Source: Salinarimonas sp.
GTDB lineage: Bacteria > Pseudomonadota > Alphaproteobacteria > Rhizobiales > Beijerinckiaceae
Assembly (NCBI RefSeq): GCF_040111675.1
Contig: NZ_CP157794.1
Span: 3,183,501-3,247,500, forward strand
Length of the DNA: 64,000 nucleotides
Direction of reading: 5' to 3'
Shown here: positions 8,584 to 17,598 of the stretch, one piece after another
Layout of the letters: each line of letters starts with the position of its first letter
Position numbering within the stretch: the stretch's first letter is position 1
Program-made: the position numbers and the translations under genes
The notes under the pieces: model-generated
The model's input: the letters and a program-made list of their open reading frames with translations, nothing else
Told to the model about the DNA's origin: nothing
The model's database searches: none

Positions 8584-8641
8584 GTAGCGTTTCACCGTGC
8601 CTCCCCACCGTGCGCGCCCGCCGAGCCCGAAGGAGAACGAG

Positions 8642-8764
8642 ATGAGCACCGACGCACCGACGGAGGTCCCGGTCGAACACGTCGACGAGGTGGCTTTCCC
8701 GGAGATCGCAGACGGCGCGGCCTCGCTCCGACGCCAGCCGCGCTGTCCAGAGCGCCACCGATAG
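8642..8764 (+). CDS. Small 40-aa ORF upstream of DUF3179 gene
   Basis: Forty codons from ATG to TAG with a strong ribosome site (AAGGAGA, 6 nt before the ATG). The product begins MSTDAPTEVPVEHVDEVAFP, is acidic in its first half and Arg-rich at the end, and has no signal peptide or membrane segment. It is the first reading frame after the SigF-type promoter, 24 nt ahead of the DUF3179 gene. It could be a genuine small protein or a translated leader; the Shine-Dalgarno sequence and position are the only support. No family recognised. Confidence 0.5.
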   Translation: MSTDAPTEVPVEHVDEVAFPEIADGAASLRRQPRCPERHR

Positions 8765-8788
8765 ACACTCTCGAGCCCGGAGATCCCC

Positions 8789-9814
8789 ATGCTCCCGTTC
8801 CGCGCCGCGGCCTTCGCCGCCCTCGCCGTCCCGTTCGCGCTCGCAGCGCCGGCCGCCGCCGATCCCGCCCGCTGGGCGCAGGAGGGCTGGGCGACCGACT
8901 TCACGCAGGCGACCGTCCCATTCGACGAGATCGTCTCGGGCGGCCCGCCCAAGGACGGCATCCCCTCGATCGACGATCCCGTGTTCGAGCCGGCGAGCGC
9001 CGTCGACATCCCCGACCGCGAGCCGGTGATCGTCTTTCCGCTCGGCGAGAATGCGCGCGCCTATCCACTGCGTGTGCTGATGTGGCACGAGATCGTCAAC
9101 GACGAGATCGACGGCGCGCCAGTGGCGGTGACCTATTGCCCGCTGTGCAACGCCGCCGTCGTGTTCGACCGCGCCGTCGACGGCCGCACGCTGGAATTCG
9201 GCACGACGGGCAAGCTGCGCCATTCCGACCTCGTCATGTACGACCGCGAAACCGAGAGCTGGTGGCAGCAATTCACCGGAGAGGCGATCGCCGGCGACTA
9301 TGCGGGAACCGAGCTCGACATGCTGCCCTCGCGCGTCGCGCCGTTTTCCGAGTTCCGCACCGCGCATCCCGAGGGGCCGGTGCTCGTGCCGAACGACCCG
9401 AGCGCCCGCCGCTACGGCGCCAACCCCTATGCCGGCTACGACACCCGCGACGCGCCCCTGGGCCTCTTCCTCGGCCAGCCGCCCGAGGGCATGCCGGCCA
9501 TGGCCCACGTGGTCGTCGCCCGCGGGCCGCAGGGCCAGGCCGCGGTGGCGCTCGCCCATATCGCCGAGCAGGGCGTCGTGGAGCACCGCGGCGTGCGCTT
9601 CGCCTGGCGGCCCGGAAAGGCTTCCGCTCTCGACACCCGCCGCATCGCGGACGGGCGCGACCTCGGCTTCGTCACCGTCACCGACGCGTCCGGCGAGCCG
9701 GTGGTGCACGACACCACCTTCGCCTTCGCGCTCGACGCCTTCGACCCCGACGCTGACGTGCTGACGGACGCGGGCCTGATCCGGCTGCGCGACGGGGCGC
9801 CGGCGGAGGGCTGA
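8789..9814 (+). CDS. DUF3179 domain-containing exported protein
   Basis: 341 aa with a signal peptide (about 1-24, ending AAA-DP). The body matches the DUF3179 family: the conserved VTYCPLCNAAVVFDR block places a cysteine pair at 117 and 120, followed by FGTTGKLRHSDLVMYDRETESWWQQ and RRYGANPYAGYD. The biochemical role of this family is not established; the CxxC suggests a redox or metal site in the periplasm. A GGAG site precedes the ATG. With the 40-aa ORF it forms a short transcription unit under the SigF-type promoter at 8558, which suggests a role in envelope stress (inference). Confidence 0.85.
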   Translation: MLPFRAAAFAALAVPFALAAPAAADPARWAQEGWATDFTQATVPFDEIVSGGPPKDGIPSIDDPVFEPASAVDIPDREPVIVFPLGENARAYPLRVLMWHEIVNDEIDGAPVAVTYCPLCNAAVVFDRAVDGRTLEFGTTGKLRHSDLVMYDRETESWWQQFTGEAIAGDYAGTELDMLPSRVAPFSEFRTAHPEGPVLVPNDPSARRYGANPYAGYDTRDAPLGLFLGQPPEGMPAMAHVVVARGPQGQAAVALAHIAEQGVVEHRGVRFAWRPGKASALDTRRIADGRDLGFVTVTDASGEPVVHDTTFAFALDAFDPDADVLTDAGLIRLRDGAPAEG

Positions 9815-9900
9815 CGGCCTTTCCGGCGGCGATCGAGGCGCGCGCCTTCGGCTGTCGTCTACCAATCCTCCTCCGCTCAGCCGAGGATTTCGGCAGGCGA

Positions 9901-9926
9901 GTAACGCTGCGGGCATTCGAGACGAG
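9901..9926 (+). promoter_or_regulatory. Near-match to SigF-type promoter (GTAACG-N16-CGAG)
   Basis: Same -35-like GTAACG and 16-nt spacing as the five full matches, but the second element is CGAG instead of CGAA. It points toward the peptide-binding protein gene whose start is 165 nt further on. One mismatch in a four-base element makes this doubtful. Confidence 0.25.
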
Positions 9927-9929
9927 CGA

Positions 9930-9956
9930 CCCGGCCGGAGGGTGTGCCCGGCCGGG
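9930..9956 (+). terminator. GC-rich stem-loop after DUF3179 gene
   Basis: CCCGGCCG and CGGCCGGG form a perfect 8-bp stem around an 11-nt loop, 116 nt past the DUF3179 stop. There is no T run after it, so it is at best a weak or Rho-assisted terminator. Confidence 0.35.
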
Positions 9957-10053
9957 CTCGCGGCTCGCCCGGGCCGAACACGATGTCGCGAGCGGGACCG
10001 GCGCCGATTGCCGCAGCGGTGGAAATGGTGCACGCTATGTAGAAATAAAGAAA

Positions 10054-10071
10054 TCACGTGCACGCACGTGA
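10054..10071. promoter_or_regulatory. Inverted repeat before the peptide importer operon
   Basis: TCACGTG-CACG-CACGTGA, a perfect 7-bp inverted repeat with a 4-nt spacer, centred 28 nt before the start of the binding-protein gene and flanked by an AT-rich stretch (TAGAAATAAAGAAA) unusual in this genome. Position fits an operator overlapping the transcription start or leader. The cognate regulator is not in the neighbourhood. Confidence 0.45.
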
Positions 10072-10090
10072 ATTACAGGTGGAGCTCCCC

Positions 10091-11665
10091 ATGATGCGTC
10101 CCAATCTGCAAGTCGCCGCGCTCGTGGGCGGCATCGCTCTCGCCGTCCCGGCCTCGGCCGAGACCTTCCGCTGGTCGAGCGCCACCGACCCGCAGACGAT
10201 GGACCCGCATGCGGTGAACGCGGCGCCGGTGACGTCCTTCCTCAACAACGTCTACGAGGGGCTGGTGCGCCGCAACGCCGAGATGGCGATCGAGCCCTCG
10301 CTCGCGACCTCCTGGGCGCCGCTCGAAGGCGAGGACGGCTGGCGCTTCACCCTGCGCGAGGGCGTGACCTTCCACGACGGCGCGGACTTCACCGCCGACG
10401 ACGTGCTGTTCTCCTACGAGCGCGCCGCCTCCGAGGAGAGCGACGTGCGTTCCTGGTTCGCGCCGGTCTCCGAGGTGCAGGTCGTCGACGATTTCGCCAT
10501 CGACTTCGTCACCAACGCGCCGAACCCGCTCTTCCCGGATTCGATCGCGAACTTCCTGATCATGGATCGCGGCTGGGCCGAGGCGAACGAGGCGACCCGC
10601 CCCGCCCGCGACGCGGAGAACGTCGCCACCCGCGACGCCAACGGCACGGGCCCCTTCCGGCTCGTCTCCCGCGACCCCGGCATCGAGACCCGGCTCGCGC
10701 CGTTCGACGGCTGGTGGGACGAGGCCGAGCACAATGTGACGGAGGCGATCTACACGCCGATCGGCAACCCGGCGACGGGGCTCGCCGCGCTGCTCTCGGG
10801 CGAGATCGACATGATCTCGCCGATCCCGCTGCAAGACGTCGCCCAGGTCGAGGGGCGCGAGGGCTTCCAGGTTCTCGAAGGGCTCGAGACACGCGTGATC
10901 ATGCTGGGCTTCGGCCACGACCGCCAGACGCTGAACTACGGCGCCGACGCCGGCGCGCCGAACCCCTTCCTCGACGCGCGCGTGCGCCGGGCGGTGGCGC
11001 TCGCCGTCGACGTCGACACGATCGACCGCGTCATCATGCGCGGCAAGTCGGCGCCCGCGAGCCAGCTCCTGCCGGCGGGCCTGAGCGGCTATTCGGAGGC
11101 GAACGACGCGCCGCTCCATTTCGACGAGGCCGGCGCCCGCGCGCTCCTCGCCGAGGCGGGCTATCCCGACGGCTTCTCCTTCGGCCTGATGTGCCCGAAC
11201 GACCGCTACATCAACGACGAGGCGGTGTGCCGCGCCGTCGCCTCGATGCTGGCGCGGGTCGGGATCGACGCCGAGCTCACCGCCATGCCGGTGCGGAACT
11301 ACTGGGAGGAGTTGCGGGCCGACAATTTCGACATGTACCTGCTCGGCTGGTCGCCCGGCACCTTCGACGCCGAGCACCCGATCCGCTTCCTCGCGGCGAC
11401 GCCGAACGAGGAGACCCGCGTCGGCTCGTGGAACTTCGGCGGCTATTCCAACCCGCGCGTCGACGAGCTCCTGCCGCAGATCCAGCGCGAGCTCGACCCG
11501 GCCGCGCGCCAGGCCATGCTCGACGAGGTCTCCGCCATCCTCCAGGCCGAGGTCGCCTACGTGCCGCTCTACGTCGAGCCGCTGATCTGGGCGGCGAAGG
11601 ACAGCGTCGGGCTGGTGCAGCGGCCGGACAACTTCTTCATGCTGCGCTGGGTGACGGTGAACTGA
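10091..11665 (+). CDS. ABC transporter substrate-binding protein, family 5 (peptide/opine type)
   Basis: Periplasmic binding protein of 524 aa, the usual length for the SBP_bac_5 (DppA/OppA/NikA) family. Signal peptide about residues 1-24 (ends ASA-ETF). Family blocks include FRWSSATDPQTMDPHAV, the typical LREGVTFHDGADFTADDVLFSYERA, and DARVRRAVALAVDVDTIDRVI. The start was set at the ATG after GTGGAGC with a signal peptide directly following; an ATG 33 nt upstream is less likely. First gene of a four-gene importer operon. Substrate is a di/oligopeptide, opine or similar small molecule; not decidable from sequence. Confidence 0.93.
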   Translation: MMRPNLQVAALVGGIALAVPASAETFRWSSATDPQTMDPHAVNAAPVTSFLNNVYEGLVRRNAEMAIEPSLATSWAPLEGEDGWRFTLREGVTFHDGADFTADDVLFSYERAASEESDVRSWFAPVSEVQVVDDFAIDFVTNAPNPLFPDSIANFLIMDRGWAEANEATRPARDAENVATRDANGTGPFRLVSRDPGIETRLAPFDGWWDEAEHNVTEAIYTPIGNPATGLAALLSGEIDMISPIPLQDVAQVEGREGFQVLEGLETRVIMLGFGHDRQTLNYGADAGAPNPFLDARVRRAVALAVDVDTIDRVIMRGKSAPASQLLPAGLSGYSEANDAPLHFDEAGARALLAEAGYPDGFSFGLMCPNDRYINDEAVCRAVASMLARVGIDAELTAMPVRNYWEELRADNFDMYLLGWSPGTFDAEHPIRFLAATPNEETRVGSWNFGGYSNPRVDELLPQIQRELDPAARQAMLDEVSAILQAEVAYVPLYVEPLIWAAKDSVGLVQRPDNFFMLRWVTVN

Positions 11666-11701
11666 CTTGCCCGCATCCCGGCCGTCCACGGCGCCTTTCC
11701 G

Positions 11702-11724
11702 CTCCTTCCCTGTAGGGGAAGGAG
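11702..11724 (+). repeat. Intercistronic stem-loop between binding protein and permease genes
   Basis: CTCCTTCCC and GGGAAGGAG form a perfect 9-bp stem with a 5-nt loop in the 96-nt gap. Such hairpins after binding-protein genes commonly protect the upstream mRNA and lower permease expression. Its composition (pyrimidine arm, purine arm, 9-bp stem, 5-nt loop) resembles the two elements at 31818-31840 and 31949-31971. Confidence 0.6.
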
Positions 11725-11761
11725 ACGGCTCGGCGCGGCGCGCGCGCGAGAGCGCTCGGCG

Positions 11762-12736
11762 ATGATCCCCTTCATCGCCCGCCGGCTCGTCCAGTCCCTG
11801 TTCGTCATGCTCGCGGTGGCGGCGCTGGCCTTCGCGCTGTTCCGCTTCGTCGGCGACCCGGTCTCGCAGATGACGGGCGTCGAGACCGCGCCGGAGGACA
11901 TGGCGCGGCTGCGGGTCGAGCTCGGGCTCACCGACCCGGTCCCGGTCCAGTTCGCCCGCTTCGTCGGCGATCTCGCGACGTTCGACTTCGGCTATTCCTA
12001 CCGCACCCGCCAGCCGGTGGGAGAGATGATCGCCGAGCGCATCCCCGCGACGCTCGAGCTCGGCCTCGTCGCGCTTCTCATCTCGCTCGTCGTCGGTGTG
12101 CCCGGCGGCGTCTACGCGGCGCTGAAGCCGCGCTCGGCGGGGACGCAGGCCCTCCTGATCGGGACCCTGATCGGCGTCTCCGTGCCGACCTTCGTCATCG
12201 GCATCCTGCTCGTCTTCCTGTTCGGCGTGCAGCTCGGCTGGCTGCCGACCTTCGGGCGCGGCGGCACGGTCGAGATCGGCCCCTGGCGCACGTCGCTGCT
12301 GACCCTCGACGGCTGGCGCTCGCTGATCCTGCCCGCGATCACCCTCGGCCTCTACCAGCTGACGCTGACGCTGCGGCTCGTGCGCGCGGAGATGATGGAG
12401 GTCATGCGCACCGACCACATCCGCTTCGCCATGGCGCGTGGGTTGCCGCTGCGCTCGATCCACTATCGCCACGCGCTGGGCAACACGCTGGTGCCCGTCG
12501 TCACCATCGTCGCGCTGCAGTTCGGCGGCGTGATCGCCTTCTCCATCGTCACCGAGAGCGTGTTCCAGTGGCCGGGGCTCGGGCTGCTCTTCCTGGAATC
12601 CATCCGCTTCGTCGACATTCCCGTCATGGCCGTCTACCTGGTGCTGATCGGCTTCGTCTTCGTCGCGATCAATCTCCTCGTCGACCTGCTCTACGCGGCG
12701 ATCGACCCGCGCATCCGCGTCACGGGAGCGGCCTGA
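11762..12736 (+). CDS. ABC transporter permease, DppB type
   Basis: Inner-membrane permease of 324 aa with the six-segment topology of the DppB/OppB family: first segment at about 10-30, a periplasmic loop with MTGVETAPEDMARLRVELGLTD, and the cytoplasmic EAA-loop region around MRTDHIRFAMARGLPLRSIHYRHALGN, which docks to the ATPase. Pairs with the DppC-type permease that starts 1 nt after its stop. The length is as expected for the family. Confidence 0.93.
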   Translation: MIPFIARRLVQSLFVMLAVAALAFALFRFVGDPVSQMTGVETAPEDMARLRVELGLTDPVPVQFARFVGDLATFDFGYSYRTRQPVGEMIAERIPATLELGLVALLISLVVGVPGGVYAALKPRSAGTQALLIGTLIGVSVPTFVIGILLVFLFGVQLGWLPTFGRGGTVEIGPWRTSLLTLDGWRSLILPAITLGLYQLTLTLRLVRAEMMEVMRTDHIRFAMARGLPLRSIHYRHALGNTLVPVVTIVALQFGGVIAFSIVTESVFQWPGLGLLFLESIRFVDIPVMAVYLVLIGFVFVAINLLVDLLYAAIDPRIRVTGAA

Positions 12737-12737
12737 C

Positions 12738-13643
12738 ATGCGCGCGATGCTCCGCGAGTCCGAGGCGCTCCACCTGTTCGCCCGCAGCCCGCTGGTGATC
12801 GCCTCCGCGCTCGTCGCACTCGCGATCCTGGCCGGCGCGGCCTTTGCGCCCTGGATCGCGCCCACCGATCCGTACGACCTCGCCAGCTTCAGCCTGATCG
12901 ATGCTCTGCGCCCGCCCACGTTCCTGGAGGGCGCCGACCCGCGCTTCCTGCTCGGAACCGACGACCAGGGCCGCGACATGGTCTCGGCCATCCTCTACGG
13001 CGCCCGGCTCTCGCTCGTGATCGGCCTCTCCGCGATGGCCTTCGCCGCCGTGCTGGGCGTCGGGCTCGGCCTCGCGGCCGGCTGGATCGGCGGGCGCTTC
13101 GACGCGGTGGTGATGCGCGTCGCCGACGTGCAGCTGGCGCTGCCGGCGATCCTCACCGCGCTCCTGATCGACGGTATCGCTCGCGGCATCCTCCCGCGCG
13201 ACGCGCACGAGGAGACGCGGGTGACGGTGCTGATCGTCGCCATCGGCCTGTCGCTTTGGGTGAACTTCGCCCGCACCGCCCGCGCCTCGACCTTGCGGGC
13301 GAAGAACGAGGACTATGTCAACGCCGCCATCGCCATGGGCGTCCACCCCGCGCGCATCCTCTTCGTCGAGATCCTGCCGAACGTGGTCGGTCCGCTCCTC
13401 GTCATCGCCACCGTCGATCTCGCCTCGGCGATCCTGCTGGAAGCCACGCTCTCCTTCCTCGGCGTGGGGCTCCCCGCCGACGCGCCCTCGCTCGGCACGC
13501 TGATCCGCATCGGCATGCAGTTCCTGCTCTCGGGCGAGTGGTGGATCCTGTGGCTGCCCACCGCCTTCCTGGTCGTGCTCGTCGTCGCCATCAACATGCT
13601 CGGCGACTTCCTGCGCGACGTCTTCAATCCGAGGCTGCGCTGA
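12738..13643 (+). CDS. ABC transporter permease, DppC type
   Basis: Second permease subunit, 301 aa, DppC/OppC family. It begins with the N-terminal segment SPLVIASALVALAILAGAAF and contains LLGTDDQGRDMVSAILYGARLSL, the characteristic block of this family, plus the EAA-type loop MGVHPARILFVEILPN. Its stop overlaps the start of the ATPase gene (ATGA), giving tight translational coupling. Confidence 0.93.
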   Translation: MRAMLRESEALHLFARSPLVIASALVALAILAGAAFAPWIAPTDPYDLASFSLIDALRPPTFLEGADPRFLLGTDDQGRDMVSAILYGARLSLVIGLSAMAFAAVLGVGLGLAAGWIGGRFDAVVMRVADVQLALPAILTALLIDGIARGILPRDAHEETRVTVLIVAIGLSLWVNFARTARASTLRAKNEDYVNAAIAMGVHPARILFVEILPNVVGPLLVIATVDLASAILLEATLSFLGVGLPADAPSLGTLIRIGMQFLLSGEWWILWLPTAFLVVLVVAINMLGDFLRDVFNPRLR

Positions 13644-15382
13644 TGCTGGCGCAAGACCTTCTGAACGTCGAGAGCCTCACGGTCGAGTTTCCCGGCCGGC
13701 GCGGCGTGCTCCGCGCCGTGGAGGCCGTGGATCTCGCCGTCGGGCCCGGGGAGATCCACGGCCTCGTCGGCGAGAGCGGCGCCGGCAAGTCGACCATCGC
13801 CGCGGCGATCACGGGGCTCCTGCCCGAGCCCGGGCGCGTGGCGGCCGGCGCCATCCGCCTCGGCGAGACCGACCTCCTGGCGCTCCCGCCGCCGGCGCGC
13901 CATGCCGCGCGCGGCAAGCGCATCTCGATGATCTTCCAGGACCCGCAGACGAGCCTCAACCCCTTGATGACCGTCGAGGCGCAGCTCGTCGAGACGATCC
14001 TCGCCCACGAGCCGGACCTCGGCGAGACGGCGGCGCGGGCGCGGGCGGCCTCGCTCCTCGCCGAGACCGGCATCCGCGACGCCGAGCGGCGGATGAAGGC
14101 CTATCCGCACCAGTTCTCGGGGGGCATGCGCCAGCGCGTGGTGATCGCGCTCGCGCTGTGCACGAGCCCGCAGCTCGTCGTCGCCGACGAGCCGACGACC
14201 GCGCTCGACGTCGCCGTCCAGTCGCAGGTGCTGGCGCTGATCCGAAGGCTCGTAGACGAGCGCGGCATCGGCATGGTGCTGATCACCCACGACATCGGCG
14301 TCATCGCGCAGGTGACGGACCGGGTGACGGTCCTGCGCCACGGCCGCGTGGTCGAGGCCGGCTCCACGGGCGAGGTGCTCGGGTCCCCGCGGGCGGACTA
14401 TACGAAGAGCCTGATGGCTTCGGTGCCGCGGCTCGAGCGCCGGCTCGACCGGTTTCCGCTGATCGCCGTCGGCGGCGCCCCCGCGCCGGTCGATGCGGAC
14501 CTCGCCGCCGAGGCGGAGGCCTGGCTCCGGGCGCGCCGGGACGCGGCGGCGACGCCGCCCGCCGCGGAGGCGCTCGCGGTCGAGGGCCTGAGCGTCGCCT
14601 TCGACGGCCCGCGCCGGGGCCTCTTCCGCAAGGGCGAGCCCATCCGCGCCGTCTCCGACGTGTCGCTCGCGCTGCCGCGCGGGTCGGTGCTGGGGCTCGT
14701 GGGCGAGAGCGGCTCGGGCAAGTCGACGCTGGCCAAGGCGATCCTGGGTCTCGTGCAGCCGAGCGCGGGCGTGATGCGGCACGACGGCGCCGTACTCCCG
14801 CCCGGCCGGTCGCGGCCACGCTCCCACCCGGCGCGGCGCGCGATCCAGATGGTGTTCCAGGACCCGTATTCCTCGCTGAATTCCCGCCGGCGTATCGGCG
14901 CCATCCTGGCGGAGCCGCTCTCGCTCTACCGCATCGAGCCGGACGCCGCGGCGCGCGCCCGGCTCGTACGCGCCATGCTCGCCCTCGTCGGCCTGCCCGA
15001 GGACGCGGCGGAGCGCTACCCGCACCAGTTCTCCGGCGGCCAGCGCCAGCGCGTCGCCATCGCCCGCGCGCTGCTCGCGCGGCCGGACGTGCTGGTGTGC
15101 GACGAGCCGACCTCGGCGCTCGACGTCTCGATCCAGGCGCAGGTGCTCAATCTGCTCAAGGACCTGCAGGAGCGCTTCTCGCTCTCGATCCTGTTCATCA
15201 GCCACGACCTCGCCGTGGTGCGCCAGATGGCCGATCGGATCGCGGTGATGAAGGACGGGCGGCTCGTCGAGGCCGGCGAGAGCGAGCCCTTCTTCGCCGG
15301 CCCGCGCGCGCCCTATGCGCGGGAGCTGCTCGCGCTCACGCCGTCGCTTCGCCTTCTCGGGACGGCGCAAAGCGCCTGGTGA
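13643..15382 (+). CDS. Fused dual ATPase of peptide ABC importer (DppD-DppF type)
   Basis: 579 aa with two complete ABC ATPase halves that other importers encode as separate DppD and DppF proteins. Half one: Walker [10 protein letters not shown] at 43-51, signature FSGGMRQRV at 158-166, Walker B VVADEP. Half two: Walker [10 protein letters not shown] at 354-362 and signature FSGGQRQRV further on. Each half ends with the oligopeptide-type C-terminal extension ([15 protein letters not shown] and [15 protein letters not shown]). Fused forms are frequent in alphaproteobacteria. Last gene of the operon; a leftward terminator lies about 120 nt beyond. Confidence 0.93.
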   Translation: MLAQDLLNVESLTVEFPGRRGVLRAVEAVDLAVGPGEIHGLVGESGAGKSTIAAAITGLLPEPGRVAAGAIRLGETDLLALPPPARHAARGKRISMIFQDPQTSLNPLMTVEAQLVETILAHEPDLGETAARARAASLLAETGIRDAERRMKAYPHQFSGGMRQRVVIALALCTSPQLVVADEPTTALDVAVQSQVLALIRRLVDERGIGMVLITHDIGVIAQVTDRVTVLRHGRVVEAGSTGEVLGSPRADYTKSLMASVPRLERRLDRFPLIAVGGAPAPVDADLAAEAEAWLRARRDAAATPPAAEALAVEGLSVAFDGPRRGLFRKGEPIRAVSDVSLALPRGSVLGLVGESGSGKSTLAKAILGLVQPSAGVMRHDGAVLPPGRSRPRSHPARRAIQMVFQDPYSSLNSRRRIGAILAEPLSLYRIEPDAAARARLVRAMLALVGLPEDAAERYPHQFSGGQRQRVAIARALLARPDVLVCDEPTSALDVSIQAQVLNLLKDLQERFSLSILFISHDLAVVRQMADRIAVMKDGRLVEAGESEPFFAGPRAPYARELLALTPSLRLLGTAQSAW

Positions 15383-15500
15383 GGACGAGCGCGCGGCCCA
15401 TTCTCGTTGCGCGCCCCCGCGCTCCCGGGCGCGACGAGGTCGGCCACCAGCCCCGTTCGGTGGCGACGCATGGCTCGTCGAGTCGACAGCTCCGGGTCGC

Positions 15501-15537
15501 AAAAAATGGCCCGGCCGGAGGGATCTCCGGCCGGGCC
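15501..15537 (-). terminator. Intrinsic terminator of the 55-aa secreted-protein gene
   Basis: Perfect 13-bp stem (15508-15520 with 15525-15537) and a 4-nt loop, followed on the minus strand by ATTTTTTG. It ends the leftward transcript of the small secreted protein at 15554 and lies 16-52 nt past that gene's stop. The stem may also act on transcripts from the peptide importer operon arriving from the other side. Confidence 0.9.
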
Positions 15538-15553
15538 TTCGGGCTTGTCGCCG

Positions 15554-15721
15554 TCAGAAGCGGCGGTCGGTCATGCCCTGGCGCTGCATCTGGAAGAAGA
15601 AGTCCTGCTGCTGCGGCTGGTCGTAGACCGTGACCTCCGGATTGCGCGTCTGCGCCGCGGCGGGCGACGTCATGACGGCGGCGAGGGCGGCGATCGCGAG
15701 GATACGGGTGAACATCGTCAT
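15554..15721 (-). CDS. Small secreted protein with NPEVTxYDQPQQQDFFFQ motif (55 aa)
   Basis: Exported mini-protein. Residues 1-23 are a signal peptide (ends AAA-QT); the mature part is only about 32 residues and contains NPEVTVYDQPQQQDFFFQ followed by MQRQGMTDRRF. The same 18-residue block, with one change (V to L), occurs in the 81-aa protein at 17860, so the two are paralogues. AAAGGAGA precedes the ATG. It has its own SigF-type promoter 60 nt upstream and a strong terminator, so it is a monocistronic stress gene. No family recognised; the Gln-rich and aromatic core suggests a binding or assembly role rather than an enzyme. Confidence 0.85.
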   Translation of the reverse strand: MTMFTRILAIAALAAVMTSPAAAQTRNPEVTVYDQPQQQDFFFQMQRQGMTDRRF

Positions 15722-15780
15722 CTCGTGTCTCCTTTGTCGGTTTCGCCGAGCGGGCCTCCTGCCCGCTCGCATGCCCCTTC

Positions 15781-15806
15781 TTCGCGACGCCGGGTGCGTC
15801 TGTTAC
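15781..15806 (-). promoter_or_regulatory. SigF-type ECF promoter (GTAACA-N16-CGAA)
   Basis: On the minus strand GTAACA (15806-15801) and CGAA (15784-15781) are separated by exactly 16 nt. The predicted start, near 15774, gives a leader of about 50 nt for the 55-aa secreted protein. The rest of the gap to 16057 shows an AT-richer stretch (about 15830-15900) but no further gene. Confidence 0.8.
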
Positions 15807-16057
15807 AGATTCCATCACGCAAACCCGACTTGCGTCTATGCATATTGGAAGAAAAGGCCGACCTCTTCACGGAACACCTAAGTTCGCTAGAGGCTCACGG
15901 GGGATAAACGCACCGACCATGCTTCAGGATCGGCACCGAATGGCCGCGTCCATTCACGAATCTGTGTAGCGAACACGTGCTTCGACATCTGCACGCAGAG
16001 ACGAAATCCCTGTACCCTTGCTATGGGTTGGGCACGACGCCACGGAAGGAACCGACC

Positions 16058-16879
16058 ATGGAGCCTCGAGCCGCCTCCCTCTCCGTCGCCTCGGCCGCGC
16101 CGCGACCCGCGGTTCGACGGATCACCTCCGGCGACGTCCGTGCCGCGCTCGCCGCAGGCTATCGCGACTTCCTCGCGATGCCCTCGCATCTCGTCTTCGT
16201 CGGCCTCTTCTATCCGCTCTTCGGCGTCGTGCTCGGCCTCGTCGTGTTCACGGATCTCGGCTTCGCCCTCGTCTTCCCGCTCGTCTCGGGCTTCGCCCTC
16301 GTGGGGCCTGTCGCGGCGGCGCCGCTCTACGAGGCGAGCCGGCGGCGCGAGGCCGGCCTCGCGCCGAGCTGGCCCGAGGCCCTCGGCGCTCTCGGCCGGG
16401 CGGGGGTGTCCCTCGTGTTCGCCGCGACGCTGCTCGCCGCGATCTTCGCAGCCTGGATGCTCTGCGCGGGCCTGATCTACAAGACCTTCTACGGCGCGCA
16501 GGGACCGGAGAGCCTCCTCCCGTTCCTGACCGACGTGCTGACCACGCCGCGCGGCTGGGGGATGATCGTGGTGGGGCACGCCGTCGGCGTCGTCTTCGCC
16601 GCGATCGCCTTCACGCTGGGGGTGATCTCGCTTCCCCTCCTCGTCGATCGGGACGTCGGCGCGGGCGTGGCCCTGCGGACGTCCGTCGAGGCGGTGCGGC
16701 GCAACAAGCGGCCGATGGCGCTCTGGGCCGCGCTCGTCGCGGCGATCCTGATCGTCGCATCCGCGCCGCTCCTCGTCGGGCTCACCGTGGCCATGCCGAT
16801 CCTCGGGCACGCCACCTGGCACCTCTACCGGCGCATCGTCGACAAGGCCTCCGTCGAGGGGACGCCCCGGCGACGCTGA
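16058..16879 (+). CDS. DUF2189 family membrane protein
   Basis: Integral membrane protein of 273 aa resembling the DUF2189 family: conserved start RRITSGDVRAALAAGYRDFLAMPSHLVFVGLFYPLFG, then about six hydrophobic segments. The family signature near the C terminus, SVEAVRRNKRPMALWAALVA, is present. ATG chosen at 16058 because of the GGAAGGA site; the frame is open to 15977 but without a ribosome site. Function unknown; in other proteobacteria DUF2189 genes often occur near respiratory genes. It ends 11 nt before the stop of the convergent gene. Confidence 0.85.
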   Translation: MEPRAASLSVASAAPRPAVRRITSGDVRAALAAGYRDFLAMPSHLVFVGLFYPLFGVVLGLVVFTDLGFALVFPLVSGFALVGPVAAAPLYEASRRREAGLAPSWPEALGALGRAGVSLVFAATLLAAIFAAWMLCAGLIYKTFYGAQGPESLLPFLTDVLTTPRGWGMIVVGHAVGVVFAAIAFTLGVISLPLLVDRDVGAGVALRTSVEAVRRNKRPMALWAALVAAILIVASAPLLVGLTVAMPILGHATWHLYRRIVDKASVEGTPRRR

Positions 16880-16890
16880 GGGCGGACGGA

Positions 16891-17292
16891 TTACTGCCCC
16901 ACCGATCTCCGGTCACCGTGAAGCCAGGCCCGGTAGTCCCTCGCGTCCAAGATCAAGGAGACGAGAACGCTTGCGCTGGTAACCGTCGCCGCGAGGAAAA
17001 TCGGCCCCGGCTGCAGGCCTTCGAAATGGTAGAGGAACTTCGCCAGAATCGGCGTCCAGAACACGATATGGGCCAAGCTGAGCAACTTGACGAGGCCATA
17101 CCGGAGCATCAGCCATCCGCCGAACAGGATATTTCCGATCTGGCATATCATCATGGACTGAAAGAACGGGCTCTCTATATAGACCAACGGTATGATGAGC
17201 GTGGTCACCGTCAGCCAGATGAGCCAAGCCTGCAGATACAGGGGCAAGGAGCGGATCTGTTTCGCCACCCTCTCGACTGATAGTCTTTCCAT
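16891..17292 (-). CDS. Small integral membrane protein, unknown function
   Basis: 133 aa with four likely membrane segments (about 22-42, 47-68, 70-92 and 98-118) and a basic N terminus (MERLSVERVAKQIRSLP). GCGGAG lies 8 nt before the ATG. Its codons are less GC-biased than those of neighbours (more A/T at third positions), which hints at a different history. Convergent with the DUF2189 gene. I do not recognise a family. Confidence 0.7.
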   Translation of the reverse strand: MERLSVERVAKQIRSLPLYLQAWLIWLTVTTLIIPLVYIESPFFQSMMICQIGNILFGGWLMLRYGLVKLLSLAHIVFWTPILAKFLYHFEGLQPGPIFLAATVTSASVLVSLILDARDYRAWLHGDRRSVGQ

Positions 17293-17424
17293 CCGATTTT
17301 CTCCGCATGGTCAGCTGGACGCTGGAACGATGACGAGTTCTCGTCTCGGCTATTGCTGCACACCCGCTTTCCGGACGTGCTCGCGTCTGCTCGCAAGTCC
17401 GGGTCGAGCGCGGCTTTCGACGCG

Positions 17425-17598
17425 TCAGCGCGTCGCGAACTCCTCGCGCAGCGCGACCACGTAGGCCGTCAGCGCTGCGAGCGCCTCGAAGCGCTGCACG
17501 TCCGGAGGCGGCGTCACCGCCTCCCGCATGTCGTCCTGGGCGCGAGCGCCCGCGGCGGCGAGAGCTGCGGCGGCGGCGACGAGCAGAATGCGCTTCAT
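17425..17598 (-). CDS. Small secreted protein (57 aa) under SigF-type promoter
   Basis: Mini-protein starting MKRILLVAAAAALAAAGARA, a clear signal peptide with cleavage near residue 20. The mature part of about 37 residues starts QDDMREAVTPPPDVQRFEAL and forms an amphipathic helix (FEALAALTAYVVALREEF). GGGAGGA precedes the ATG. It lacks the NPEVT motif of the other two small secreted proteins but shares their design: signal peptide plus a short mature part, single gene, SigF-type promoter (17718-17743) about 115 nt upstream. Function unknown. Confidence 0.75.
   Translation of the reverse strand: MKRILLVAAAAALAAAGARAQDDMREAVTPPPDVQRFEALAALTAYVVALREEFATR

Noticed and set aside
10073..12991. 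A 970-codon open frame on the - strand
   Set aside because: Antisense to the peptide-binding protein and permease genes, which match well-known families; the antisense frame has no recognisable domain.
16979..17004. GTAACC inside the 133-aa membrane protein gene
   Set aside because: The base four 16 nt on reads TCGG, not CGAA, and it lies within a coding region without a gene behind it.
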